NCBI GenBank assembly: GCA_027485735.1
Contig: JAIXQM010000072.1
Coordinates: 1 to 37,526 of the forward strand
From: Sphingomonadales bacterium
Lineage (GTDB): Bacteria > Pseudomonadota > Alphaproteobacteria > Sphingomonadales > Sphingomonadaceae
Direction: 5' to 3'
Length of the DNA: 37,526 nucleotides
In this document: positions 1 to 9,000 of the stretch, in pieces
Layout of the letters: each line of letters opens with the position of its first letter
Numbering within the stretch: position 1 is the stretch's first letter
Made by a program: the position numbers and the translations under genes
The notes under the pieces: model-generated
The model's database searches: none
What the model was told of the DNA's origin: nothing
Seen by the model: the letters and a program-made list of their open reading frames with translations, nothing else

Positions 1-1157
1 ACCGAAATCTTGTTGGTGGGCGACACGGCTTCCATGATCACCGGATAGAAGGTGCCGAGGAACACCACCGCGGTGAGCGCCATCAGCAGCAGATTGTTGA
101 AGGTGAGCCCCGATTCACGGCTGATGCTGCCAAAAAGGGCGCCGGAACGCAGCATCGGCGCGCGGGCGGCAAACAGGGCCAGTGCTGTGCCGGTGGCGCC
201 GATGATCATGGCGAGGATGAACACGCCGCGTTCGGGATCGACCGCAAAGGCATGCACCGAGGTGAGAATGCCGGAGCGGACCAGGAAGGTGCCGATCAGC
301 GACAGCGAGAAGGCGAGAATGGCGAGCAGGATTGTCCAACCGGCAAGGCTGCCGCGCTTTTCGGTGACGATGGCTGAATGCAGCAGCGCCGTGCCGATCA
401 GCCATGGCATGAAGCTGGCATTTTCCACCGGATCCCAGAACCACCAGCCGCCCCAGCCCAGTTCATAATAGGCCCAGAAACTGCCCAGCGTGATGCCGCA
501 GGTAAGCGGCACCCAGGCCGCCAGCACCCACGGCCGCATCCAGCGCGCCCAGGCCGGATCGGCGCGGCCTTCCAGCAAGGCTGCGACGGCAAAGCTGAAG
601 GTGACGGAAAAGCCGACATAGCCCAGGTACAGCAGCGGCGGATGGAAGACGAGGCCGGGATCCTGCAGCAACGGGTTCAGTTCCGCGCCGTCAAGCGGCA
701 CCGGGAACAGGCGCTCAAACGGGTTGGACGTGAACAGCGCGAAGGCAAGGAAGGCGACACTGATCATCGCCTGCACCGAAAGAATGCGCGCCTGCAGCGT
801 GACGCGCAGATTGTCGCCGAACTTCGCAATGCCAGCGCCATAGATCGACAGCACCAACACCCACAGCAGCATGGAGCCTTCGTGATTGCCCCACGTCGCC
901 GCCAGCCGATAGGGCAGCGGTTGCGAAAGGGCGCTGTGATTGGCGACCAGCTTGACCGAGAAATCGGCCTGGCCGAACAGCGTCATCAGGCAGCCAAAGC
1001 TTATGGCGATCAGCAACGCCTGCAGGGCCGCCGCGCTGCGCCCGAACGCCATCAGCGCCGCATCCCCGCGGATCGCGCCCAGCATCGGCAGCACAGCTTG
1101 CGCAATCGCCACCAGCAAGGTGAGGATCAGGGCGAAATGGCCGATTTCGGCAAGCAT
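1..1157 (-). CDS. ccmF: Cytochrome c maturation haem lyase subunit CcmF (partial)
   Basis: Polytopic inner-membrane protein of the system I cytochrome c maturation pathway, which ligates haem to apocytochrome CxxCH motifs in the periplasm. The minus-strand frame is open from position 1157 to the window edge, so the C-terminal part is missing. It contains the family's tryptophan-rich WWD signature, read as WGGWWFWDPVEN around positions 425-460, followed by hydrophobic helices. The start at 1157 is chosen because a GGAG lies about ten bases upstream. An in-frame ATG at 1208 would add 17 residues and is less likely. It is divergent from the electron-transfer operon at 1326, whose third gene has ten CxxCH motifs, so a functional link is plausible but inferred. 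Confidence 0.93.
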   Translation of the reverse strand, partial: MLAEIGHFALILTLLVAIAQAVLPMLGAIRGDAALMAFGRSAAALQALLIAISFGCLMTLFGQADFSVKLVANHSALSQPLPYRLAATWGNHEGSMLLWVLVLSIYGAGIAKFGDNLRVTLQARILSVQAMISVAFLAFALFTSNPFERLFPVPLDGAELNPLLQDPGLVFHPPLLYLGYVGFSVTFSFAVAALLEGRADPAWARWMRPWVLAAWVPLTCGITLGSFWAYYELGWGGWWFWDPVENASFMPWLIGTALLHSAIVTEKRGSLAGWTILLAILAFSLSLIGTFLVRSGILTSVHAFAVDPERGVFILAMIIGATGTALALFAARAPMLRSGALFGSISRESGLTFNNLLLMALTAVVFLGTFYPVIMEAVSPTNKIS

Positions 1158-1325
1158 CTGCGGGTGGTCTCCGGCGGTTGATGGCGGCAGAATGGCGAAA
1201 TATTGCATCTGCTCGCATTCTTGCTCTAGCCGATACGTATGAAGATGCTAGGGATTTATCTGGGGTCAGAGCGCTGCTACAGGCTTTGAATCGAAGGGCG
1301 TGAACCCGGGGGGGGCAAGACCATT

Positions 1326-3857
1326 GTGACGACGTACCGCATCGCGATTGTGGGATCGGGGCCTGCCGGGCTTTCGGCAGCGGCTCATGCTGCCAAGTTG
1401 GGCCTGAGCCACATCTTGCTCGAAAAGACCGACCATCTGTCGGATACGATCTACAAATACCAGAAGGGCAAGCATGTGATGGCAACGCCATCGCAACTGG
1501 TTCTGCGCTCACCGCTGGATTTCGAAGCCGGCAAGCGCGAGGTTATTCTGGGCACCTGGAATGAGCAGACGGCCGCCGCCGGCGTGAACGTCAAGCATGG
1601 CGCCGAAGTGAAAAGCATCGTCGGTACCGGCGCGCCCATCCCCGGATCGGTGATGCCGATCGTCAGCCGCAACCGCGATGGCACGACCAGCACGACCGAA
1701 CTGCAGCGCAACGCCCCGCCCTATCGCCTGACGCTGGTGAACGGCGAAGAGATCATGGCCGAAACCGTGATCATGGCGCTCGGCACCCAGGGCAACCCCA
1801 ACCTGATGGGCTGCCCGGGCGGCAACCTGCCCCATGTTCAGTATCAGCTCGACGATCCCACCGAATATACCGACGAACATATCTTTGTGATCGGCGGCGG
1901 CGATGCTGGGATCGAAAATGCGCTCGGCCTGTGCGCCGATCCGGCGCAGAACAACACGGTCACGCTGATCAACCGCACAGCGGATTTTCCCACCGCCAAG
2001 GATGCCAACGTCAAGGCGCTGATGGCAGCGCGCGATTCGGGGCGCATCAGCATCATGGCCGAAGCCAACACCACTGCGGTGGAACCCGGCTTCATTACGG
2101 TTGAAACCCGCGATGGCGAAGTGCGGGCGCGCTGCGACCGGATTATCGCCCGTATCGGTTCGGCACCGCCGCGCAGCTTTGTCGAAGGCTGCGGCATCGA
2201 ATTTGCCAGCGCTGACCGGCTCGCCTTCCCCAAGCTGTCGGCCACCTTCGAATCGACGGCGCCGGGCATCTATGTCACCGGCGCGCTGGCCGGCTATCCT
2301 TTGATCAAGCATTGCATGAACCAGGGCCACGACGTGGTGGAGTTCATCAATGGCAACCTGGATCTGAAGCCCGCCGACGAACCGATTCTGGAAGCTAAGT
2401 TTGCCGGCCTGCCCGGCAGGCGCAGCGTTGCCGAATGGCTGGAATATCTGCGCACAAGCGTTTCGATCCTCAATGGCATGAGCAGCCTGCAGATACGCGA
2501 ATTCATGCTGGATTCGAGCGTGAAGCGCTATGCGCAGGGTGAGGTGATCTTCGAACGCAACGCCCCCGGTTCATCGCTGTTCGGCATCGCCGATGGCGAA
2601 GTGGCGGTGGAGGTGAATCCAAACGATCCGTCCATCACCGTGCAAATCGGCGCCGGCCAGATCTTCGGTGAAGTCGGCCTGATTTCCGGCCGCCGGCGCG
2701 GGGCGACCATCCGCGCCGCGCGCGATACCATCGTGGTGGAAATCAGCCGCAATGCCGCGCTGAAACTGATGAGCCAAGTGCCATCGGCATCGCGCGAAAT
2801 CACCCGCATCAACACCGAACGCACCTTGCTGCAGATCTTCAAGTCCGGCCTCGCGCCCGCCGATCTGGTCGACGTGATCGCCAACGCCAAGGTGGAAACC
2901 ATCCGCTCCGGCCAGGCCATCATCAAGGAAGGCGAAACCGGCGACGACATCTTCATCATCCGCTCCGGCTCGATGGTGGTGGAAAAGTCGATCGGCGGCA
3001 AACCGGTGTTCCTCAGTTATGTTCCCGCCGGCAGCTATGTTGGCGAGATGAGCGTGATCGACGGCAGTGCGCGTTCCGCCACGGTGCGCGCAGCGGTGAA
3101 GAGCGACGTCATCCGCCTTTCGGGCGAACCGTTCCGCGCGCTGCTCGCCGCCAAGCCGCAATTGCTCGACAAGTTGCGCGGCGAAATGGCCAGCCGCACC
3201 CAGCTCAACAATTTCGTCGAATCCAAGAAGGACAGTTTCTCGGGCGTGGTCGACATGTACACCGGGGTGGCCAACTTCCTGGTGGAACAGGGCTTGGGTG
3301 AAGCCACCGACGTGCTGCTCATCGATGAGAAATTGTGCGTTGGTTGCGACAATTGCGAGAAGGCCTGCGCCGATACGCATGACGGCCTGTCGCGGCTGGA
3401 TCGCGAAGCTGGGCGCACCTATGCCCATCTGCACGTGCCGACCAGCTGCCGCCACTGCGAACATCCGCACTGCATGGCCGATTGCCCGCCCAACGCCATC
3501 CACCGCGGGCCCACCGGCGAAGTCTATATTGATGAAACCTGCATCGGCTGCGGCAACTGCCAGCGCAACTGCCCCTATGGCGTGATCCGGCTCGACAAGA
3601 CGCCGCCGAAAAAGCCGTGGCTGCTCAGCTGGTTCATGTTCGGCAGCGGCCCCGGCCCCGGCGAAGCCAGCCACAAATGGGCCAAGAAACATGATCCCGC
3701 CTATGCCGAAAAGGCCAAGAAGGCGATCAAGTGCGACATGTGTTCGGGCCAGGAAGGCGGCCCGGCCTGCGTGCGCTCTTGCCCCACTGGCGCTGCCATT
3801 CGCGTCTCGCCGGAACAATTCCTCGGTGTCGCCCTGATGAAACGGGAGGACCGCTGA
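1326..3857 (+). CDS. FAD/NAD(P)-dependent oxidoreductase fused to two cNMP-binding domains and a 4x[4Fe-4S] ferredoxin domain
   Basis: An 843-residue cytoplasmic redox protein. Residues 1-350 form a thioredoxin-reductase-like flavoprotein, with an N-terminal GSGPAG dinucleotide loop near residue 10 and a second Rossmann motif, GGGDAG, near residue 190. Two cyclic-nucleotide-binding folds follow at about 393-500 and 513-640. The second has the phosphate-cassette pattern GEMSVIDGSARSATV, the first FGEVGLISGRRRGATI. Residues 671-819 hold four cysteine quartets of the DmsB/HybA ferredoxin type (CxxCxxCxxxC, CxxCx4CxxxC, CxxCxxCxxxC, CxxCx8CxxxC), enough for four [4Fe-4S] clusters. The start is GTG at 1326. 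The stop overlaps the next ATG (TGATG), indicating translational coupling. Inferred role: NAD(P)H-linked electron transfer to the membrane partner, gated by cAMP or cGMP. The donor, acceptor and direction of flow are unknown. Confidence 0.88.
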   Translation: MTTYRIAIVGSGPAGLSAAAHAAKLGLSHILLEKTDHLSDTIYKYQKGKHVMATPSQLVLRSPLDFEAGKREVILGTWNEQTAAAGVNVKHGAEVKSIVGTGAPIPGSVMPIVSRNRDGTTSTTELQRNAPPYRLTLVNGEEIMAETVIMALGTQGNPNLMGCPGGNLPHVQYQLDDPTEYTDEHIFVIGGGDAGIENALGLCADPAQNNTVTLINRTADFPTAKDANVKALMAARDSGRISIMAEANTTAVEPGFITVETRDGEVRARCDRIIARIGSAPPRSFVEGCGIEFASADRLAFPKLSATFESTAPGIYVTGALAGYPLIKHCMNQGHDVVEFINGNLDLKPADEPILEAKFAGLPGRRSVAEWLEYLRTSVSILNGMSSLQIREFMLDSSVKRYAQGEVIFERNAPGSSLFGIADGEVAVEVNPNDPSITVQIGAGQIFGEVGLISGRRRGATIRAARDTIVVEISRNAALKLMSQVPSASREITRINTERTLLQIFKSGLAPADLVDVIANAKVETIRSGQAIIKEGETGDDIFIIRSGSMVVEKSIGGKPVFLSYVPAGSYVGEMSVIDGSARSATVRAAVKSDVIRLSGEPFRALLAAKPQLLDKLRGEMASRTQLNNFVESKKDSFSGVVDMYTGVANFLVEQGLGEATDVLLIDEKLCVGCDNCEKACADTHDGLSRLDREAGRTYAHLHVPTSCRHCEHPHCMADCPPNAIHRGPTGEVYIDETCIGCGNCQRNCPYGVIRLDKTPPKKPWLLSWFMFGSGPGPGEASHKWAKKHDPAYAEKAKKAIKCDMCSGQEGGPACVRSCPTGAAIRVSPEQFLGVALMKREDR

Positions 3858-4762
3858 TGGCCAGCAAGATACAGGCCGGCCGGGCGATGACCGGCAAGGC
3901 CGTCACCCGCGCGCCGCGCGACACCGCGCACGAGGGCTTCCTCAATCACAAGCGCGGGCGCTGGGCCAAAGTGGCGATCACCCTCAGCGTAGTGGCCCTC
4001 GGCGCTTATCTGCTGACCGATCCGGTGCCGCGCCACAATGGCGGCACCTGGCTGGGCTATCTGCTCGGCAGCATCGGCGCCGGCATGATCGTCTGGCTGT
4101 CGCTGCTGGGCGTACGCAAACGCGTGATTGGACCAAAGCCGTTCAGCCTGAAGGGCTGGACCAGTGCGCACGTCTATCTGGGTCTGTCGCTGATCGTCGT
4201 GGGCACGCTGCACACCGGCTTCCAGCTGGGCTGGAACGTCCACACACTGGCGTGGGCGCTGATGATGATCGTGATCCTGTCTGGCCTGTGGGGCATCAGC
4301 CTCTATGCGACACTGCCGGAACGCTTGTCGGCCAACCGCGGCGAGGTCACGCAGTTGCAGATGCTGGAAGCAATTCGCACCCTGGATCGCCAGCTCGACA
4401 TAGCCGCACAGCCGCTGGATGCCGACGACGCGGCGCTGGTGCGGATGAGCCTGGAAGAATGCCGCATCGCCGGTTCGCTGGGCCAGCGTCTGTCGGGCAA
4501 TTACGCCAATGATGGCAATGCCCGGGCGCTGGCGATCATCATCGAAAAGGTGATGACGGGCCGGCGCACCGGCCGGGTCGATGATCGCCTGGAGCAGATC
4601 GAATTCCTGCTGGAAAGGAAGGAGGCGGCGCTGGCGCAGGCCCGCCGCCATATACGTATGAAAACTCAACTGGAATTGTGGCTTTACGTGCATGTGCCGG
4701 TAACGATCGCGCTGCTGGCAGCATTGCTGGCGCACATCATTTCCGTGTTCCTGTACTGGTAA
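3857..4762 (+). CDS. Membrane protein with haem-ligand-like histidines (cytochrome b-like electron-transfer subunit)
   Basis: A 301-residue integral membrane protein with about five predicted helices: roughly 36-54, 65-86, 104-120, 128-150 and 276-300. Histidines 105, 119, 129, 279 and 293 lie in or at the edges of helices. This is the pattern expected of a b-type dihaem membrane protein such as cytochrome b561 or ferric-reductase-like anchors, although no single family signature is decisive. A charged soluble segment (about 155-270) sits between helices 4 and 5. Its ATG overlaps the stop of the flavoprotein-ferredoxin gene, and the decahaem gene starts 13 bases after its stop. Inferred role: passing electrons between the cytoplasmic ferredoxin domain and the periplasmic cytochrome. 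Confidence 0.75.
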   Translation: MASKIQAGRAMTGKAVTRAPRDTAHEGFLNHKRGRWAKVAITLSVVALGAYLLTDPVPRHNGGTWLGYLLGSIGAGMIVWLSLLGVRKRVIGPKPFSLKGWTSAHVYLGLSLIVVGTLHTGFQLGWNVHTLAWALMMIVILSGLWGISLYATLPERLSANRGEVTQLQMLEAIRTLDRQLDIAAQPLDADDAALVRMSLEECRIAGSLGQRLSGNYANDGNARALAIIIEKVMTGRRTGRVDDRLEQIEFLLERKEAALAQARRHIRMKTQLELWLYVHVPVTIALLAALLAHIISVFLYW

Positions 4763-4775
4763 GGGGGAGGCGGGC

Positions 4776-6707
4776 ATGAGCTTTATCGTTCGCCAGGTCG
4801 CCAAGCGCGCCGATGGTGGGGACATCATTCGCACCCGCACGTTGGTGCAGGCCGAATTGACCGTTGGCAGAGGCACGGATTGCGATATCCAGCTGGCCGA
4901 TCTGGCCGTGATGCTGCGCCACGCCCGGCTGGTGCAGATCACCGCCGGCAAGGTGAGTGTGGAAACCACCGGCGGTGTGCCGGTGGAAGTGGGCGGCAAG
5001 TTCGTCACCCGCGCCGATCTGGCCGTGGCCGAAAATCCCACCATCGATATCGGCCCGTTCCGGCTGTCGCTGTCCCCCGGGGAGGACGGCGCCGTTGCCA
5101 TCACCGCCGAACGCGTGGTGCCGCCGATCGACGCCGCCGACGCCGCGCAGGAAACCAGCATCTTTTCGCTTTCGGGCACGATGCCCACCAAGCGCCGCAT
5201 GGCGTGGATTGGCGGGCTGGCCGTGCTGGTGCTGCTGTTGCTGGTGCCGCTGTTCCACTTCATCGGCGAAGGCGAACCCGCACTGCCCCAGACGATGGTG
5301 GCTGAAGCCGCCCGGCCGGTCACCCCCGGCCAGGGCTTTGGTGATGGCAAATTGTCTGTCCCCACGGCCCGGCCCGCGGCTGCCGGCGGCTTTGCCCCGG
5401 ATGAAAGCTGGTCGAGCGGTACGCTCTCGGATGCCCACGCCAGCCTGTCCAACAATTGCAGCGCCTGTCACCAGAAGGCGTTTGTTTCGGTGACCGATGG
5501 CGCCTGCCAGGCGTGCCACACGGCTTCGGCGCTGCCCGATCACGCTGCACCAGCGCGCATGGCCAAGGGCCGGCTGCCCGATGGCGGCGTGATGGGCGCC
5601 GCGCACAGCGCCTTCAATCTGCCGCAGGGCCGCTGCACCAGCTGCCACAAGGAACATGAAGGCGCAGCCACCGTCATGACCGTGGCGGAAAGCTTCTGCA
5701 CCGATTGCCACGGCGGCCTGAAATCACGCCTGCCCGATACGGCGGTGGCCAATGTGCCGGGCTGGGCCAAGCACCCGGATTTCCGGGCCACGCTGGTCTC
5801 CTCGCCATCGGCGGACAAGCCTGTCTTCACCCGCACCGCCCTCGCCGGCGCGCGGGAGAAATCGGGGCTGATCTACCCGCACGACATCCACCAATCCACC
5901 ACCAACGCGGTTGCCAACATGGCACAGAAACAGCGGCTGCCGCAGGGTGCCGATGGCGCCCTGCCCTGCAGTTACTGCCACACAGCCGATAGTGACCAGG
6001 TGCGGTTCAAACCGATCGACATGGAAGCCAATTGCGGCGCCTGCCACGATCTGGCCTTTGCCCGCGATGGCGGCACCGTCCGCACCCTGCCGCACGGCAA
6101 ACCCGCCCAGGTGGCCGGCATCATCCGCGATTTCACCCTGTCCGAAAGCTTTGCGCCGCGCGCTGGTGTGCAACGCCTGAGCTTTGATCGCCACCTGCCC
6201 GGCAAGGCGCCGCCGCCGCTGCCCGGCGGCAATCCGGCGGCCCGCGCCCAGGCGGCCGTGGTGAGCGTGTTTACCGGCAAGGGCCTGTGCACGGAATGCC
6301 ATGTCGTCACGGATACCGGTGCAGCCGATCTCACCCGGCGTTTCGCCATCACCCCGGTCAGCATCAACGATCATTATCTGCCGCAGGGCCAGTTCCCGCA
6401 CGGCAAGCACAAGAGCTATGACGGCAAGACCGGCCAGGCCGCCTGTGTTGCCTGCCACACCAGCGTGACGAAATCCAAGGTCTCCACCGACGTGAACATT
6501 CCCGGCGTTGCCAATTGCCGCGAATGCCACGGCGCTCCGGCCAAGACCCTGCTCAGCACCACGGCCAAGGCCGGCGCCAGTTGCGACACCTGCCATGGCT
6601 TTCATGATGGGGTTGCGCCCACAGGTGCGCTCCCCGCCGGCCATGTCCAACCTGCCCGGGTTGCCGGCCGGCAGGCTGCTGGCCGCAGCCGGCAGACACC
6701 GGCCTGA
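4776..6707 (+). CDS. Membrane-anchored decahaem c-type cytochrome with FHA-like N-terminal domain
   Basis: A 643-residue protein. Residues 1-115 resemble a forkhead-associated domain, with VGRGTDCDIQL at 30-40. The phosphothreonine-contacting Ser of the usual VSRxH segment is not present (the segment reads VMLRH), so phosphopeptide binding is doubtful. One membrane helix spans about 146-168, placing the FHA-like part in the cytoplasm. The remainder is periplasmic and carries ten CxxCH haem-attachment motifs between about residues 228 and 607 (CSACH, CQACH, CTSCH, CTDCH, CSYCH, CGACH, CTECH, CVACH, CRECH, CDTCH), as in multihaem cytochrome c3/c7-type proteins. The ATG is preceded by GGGGGAGG. 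There is no N-terminal signal peptide, so the internal helix must act as the export anchor. The terminal electron partner is unknown. Confidence 0.85.
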   Translation: MSFIVRQVAKRADGGDIIRTRTLVQAELTVGRGTDCDIQLADLAVMLRHARLVQITAGKVSVETTGGVPVEVGGKFVTRADLAVAENPTIDIGPFRLSLSPGEDGAVAITAERVVPPIDAADAAQETSIFSLSGTMPTKRRMAWIGGLAVLVLLLLVPLFHFIGEGEPALPQTMVAEAARPVTPGQGFGDGKLSVPTARPAAAGGFAPDESWSSGTLSDAHASLSNNCSACHQKAFVSVTDGACQACHTASALPDHAAPARMAKGRLPDGGVMGAAHSAFNLPQGRCTSCHKEHEGAATVMTVAESFCTDCHGGLKSRLPDTAVANVPGWAKHPDFRATLVSSPSADKPVFTRTALAGAREKSGLIYPHDIHQSTTNAVANMAQKQRLPQGADGALPCSYCHTADSDQVRFKPIDMEANCGACHDLAFARDGGTVRTLPHGKPAQVAGIIRDFTLSESFAPRAGVQRLSFDRHLPGKAPPPLPGGNPAARAQAAVVSVFTGKGLCTECHVVTDTGAADLTRRFAITPVSINDHYLPQGQFPHGKHKSYDGKTGQAACVACHTSVTKSKVSTDVNIPGVANCRECHGAPAKTLLSTTAKAGASCDTCHGFHDGVAPTGALPAGHVQPARVAGRQAAGRSRQTPA

Positions 6708-6831
6708 TGCGCGGCCCGCCTTGCCATGGCCGCCTCGTTGCGTCAGTTGCCACCCTGCTGCCGTATCTGTTGAGGCAACGGCCGTTTGGGGGGCAGCCCG
6801 CGCGTTGTGCGTGGCCGCAGGAAGGCGCAAA

Positions 6832-7686
6832 ATGCTGATTGCCCAGGTGACCGATATCCACCTTGGTTTCCAGCCGGATGATCCGGCGGAAATGAACCGC
6901 AAGCGTTTCGACGAGGTGGTGGAATCGCTGCTGGCGCTCACTCCGCAGCCCGATCTGTTGCTGGCCACCGGCGATCTCAGCGAAAGCGGCAGCATCACCT
7001 CCTACGAGACCCTGAAAAGCATCGCCGAACGTCTGCCGTTTCCGGTGCATTACGCGCTGGGCAATCATGATCTCAGGGCAAATTTCCGCAGCGTCTTTCC
7101 CGATGTGCCGGTGAGCGACACCGGCCATGTCCAATATGCCTTCGTGCACGGCCCGCTGCGCTTCGTGGTGCTCGACACGCTGCAGGAAGGCCACCACGGC
7201 GGCGCGCTTTCCGCCGAACAGGCCGCGTGGCTGGATGAAACGCTGCTGGAAGACAATCGGCCGACCGTGCTTGTCCTCCATCACCCGCCAATCGAGAGCG
7301 GCAACGGCTGGATGACCGAGGATCTGCATGCACCCTGGGTACAGCGCCTGGCCGAAGTGGTGCGCCGCCACCCGCAGATCATCCGCATGATCACCGGGCA
7401 CCTCCATCGCGCCATCGTCACCGGCTGGCACGGCACCACGCTCGCCGTGTGCCCCTCATCGGCGCCGCAAGTCGCCATCGATTTTCGCGAGATCGACGGT
7501 GAGAATCCCGATGGCCGCGACATGATCGTGGCGGAAATGCCCGGCTTTGCGCTGCATTACTGGACTGGGCGCGACCTGGTCAGCCATTTCTGCGCCGGCG
7601 GCGAACACCCGGTGCTGGCCCGCTACAACGCGCGCATGCAGCCGACGGTTCAGCATATCCTGGCGGAGCGCACCGAGGCGCATTGA
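6832..7686 (+). CDS. Calcineurin-like metallophosphoesterase, CpdA-type cyclic nucleotide phosphodiesterase family
   Basis: A 284-residue cytoplasmic dimetal phosphoesterase. The family motifs appear in order: DIHLG near residue 8, GDLSESG, GNHD near 78, HHPP, and GHLHRA near 189. These fit the class III 3',5'-cAMP phosphodiesterase (CpdA) family. The start at 6832 is chosen over a longer in-frame start at 6508 because GGAAGG lies just upstream and the metal-binding strand begins at residue 2. The longer version would overlap the decahaem gene and adds no recognisable domain. It lies 124 bases downstream of an operon whose first protein has two cyclic-nucleotide-binding domains, so it may tune the cAMP level that protein senses. 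That link is inference from position only. Confidence 0.85.
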   Translation: MLIAQVTDIHLGFQPDDPAEMNRKRFDEVVESLLALTPQPDLLLATGDLSESGSITSYETLKSIAERLPFPVHYALGNHDLRANFRSVFPDVPVSDTGHVQYAFVHGPLRFVVLDTLQEGHHGGALSAEQAAWLDETLLEDNRPTVLVLHHPPIESGNGWMTEDLHAPWVQRLAEVVRRHPQIIRMITGHLHRAIVTGWHGTTLAVCPSSAPQVAIDFREIDGENPDGRDMIVAEMPGFALHYWTGRDLVSHFCAGGEHPVLARYNARMQPTVQHILAERTEAH

Positions 7687-7728
7687 ACCGGGCGGCCAGT
7701 GGCAAAGCCGCGCCGTCAAACGAAACGA

Positions 7729-7758
7729 AAAAGGGCGGCCTGTTGGGGCCGCCCTTTT
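7729..7758. terminator. Bidirectional intrinsic terminator
   Basis: A perfect 12-bp stem (AAAAGGGCGGCC / GGCCGCCCTTTT) with a six-base loop lies between the convergent phosphodiesterase and dnaN genes. The A-run and T-run at the stem ends give a U-tract in either direction, so it can end both transcripts. Confidence 0.85.
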
Positions 7759-7778
7759 CGGTCGCTCGCCGCCTCGCT

Positions 7779-8900
7779 TCACACACGCATCGGCATCAGC
7801 ACGTAAAGCGCTTTCGCCTCATCATTCTCACGGATCAGCGTTGGTGCCGAGGCATCGGCCAGGTGCACATCCACCAGATCGCTGCCAACCTGGCCCAGGA
7901 TGTCGAGCAGATAGCGATAGTTGAAGCCCACCTCGATATCGGCGGCGGCATAATCGGCCGGCACTTCTTCCGATGCGGTGCCGTTTTCCGGGCTGGTGAC
8001 CGACAATGTCACCTTGTCCCGGCCCAGCGCCAGCTTCACCGCACGGGTCTTTTCCGTGGTGGCGATGGCGGCGACGCGGTCCACGCCTTCGGCCAGCACC
8101 TTGGCATCGATCTTCAGCAACTTGTCGTTCGCCGTCGGGATCACGCGGGTATAATCCGGGAAGGTGCCATCGATCAGCTTGCTGGTCAGCGTGGAATCGG
8201 CCGAGAAACGGAACCGGACTTTCGCGGGCGACAGGCCGATTTCCACCGGCGCATCCGCGGCCATTTCATCGAGCAGCTTGCGCACTTCGTTGACGCATTT
8301 GCGCGGCACGATCACGCCCGGCATGTCGGCCGCGCCATCCGGCAGATCCAGCTCGATCCGGGCCAGGCGGTGGCCATCGGTGGCCACACCGCGCAGCTTG
8401 GGCGATGGGCCGGTGGTGGCATGCAGATAGATGCCGTTCAGATAATAGCGCGTCTCCTCGGTGGAGATCGCGAACTTCACCGCGTCGATCAATTCCTTCA
8501 GCTCACCGGCCGAAAGCGTGAAGCGCACCGGCAGATCGGTTTCGGCGATCACCGGGAAATCATCGCGCTTCAACGTCGCCAGGCTGAACCGGCTGCGGCC
8601 GGCATTCACGCTCATGCGATCACCCGAAACGGCCAGTTCAACCTGCGAGCCTTCCGGCAGCTTGCGCACGATATCGAACAGCGTGTGCGCCGAAACCGTG
8701 GTGGCACCGTTCAGATCGATCGCGGCAGGGATATTTTCCACCACCTGCAGATCAAGATCGGTCGCCATCAACCGCAGGCCGTCGGCGCGCGCTTCGATCA
8801 GCACGTTGGAAAGGATCGGGATGGTGTTGCGACGCTCCACCACCGACTGGATATGGCCCAGGCACTTCAGCAGGGTTGCGCGCTCAACGGTGGCCTTCAT
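7779..8900 (-). CDS. dnaN: DNA polymerase III subunit beta (sliding clamp)
   Basis: A 373-residue protein matching the usual length of the bacterial beta clamp, which encircles DNA as a dimer and tethers polymerase III. The N-terminus (MKATVERATLLKCLGHIQ), the RNTIPILSNVLIEA segment and the C-terminal end in VLMPMRV are typical of alphaproteobacterial DnaN. AGGGA lies about six bases before the ATG. A TATAGT box at about 8940 on the minus strand may be its -10 element. No dnaA or recF is adjacent. Confidence 0.97.
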   Translation of the reverse strand: MKATVERATLLKCLGHIQSVVERRNTIPILSNVLIEARADGLRLMATDLDLQVVENIPAAIDLNGATTVSAHTLFDIVRKLPEGSQVELAVSGDRMSVNAGRSRFSLATLKRDDFPVIAETDLPVRFTLSAGELKELIDAVKFAISTEETRYYLNGIYLHATTGPSPKLRGVATDGHRLARIELDLPDGAADMPGVIVPRKCVNEVRKLLDEMAADAPVEIGLSPAKVRFRFSADSTLTSKLIDGTFPDYTRVIPTANDKLLKIDAKVLAEGVDRVAAIATTEKTRAVKLALGRDKVTLSVTSPENGTASEEVPADYAAADIEVGFNYRYLLDILGQVGSDLVDVHLADASAPTLIRENDEAKALYVLMPMRV

Positions 8901-9000
8901 TCTGATCCCTGTAACGAAATGGTGAAGATAGCGGCACTATAGCCACAAACGCGCACGGTGGTAGTGGCGATGTGCGGGGAAATGGGCCTATGAATGGCAG

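Noticed and set aside
378..1181. Plus-strand open frame opposite ccmF
   Set aside because: Gln/Arg-rich shadow of the CcmF frame, which has the WWD signature.
6508..6831. Extended N-terminus of the phosphodiesterase
   Set aside because: Overlaps the decahaem gene in another frame, low complexity, and a good ribosome-binding site supports the start at 6832.
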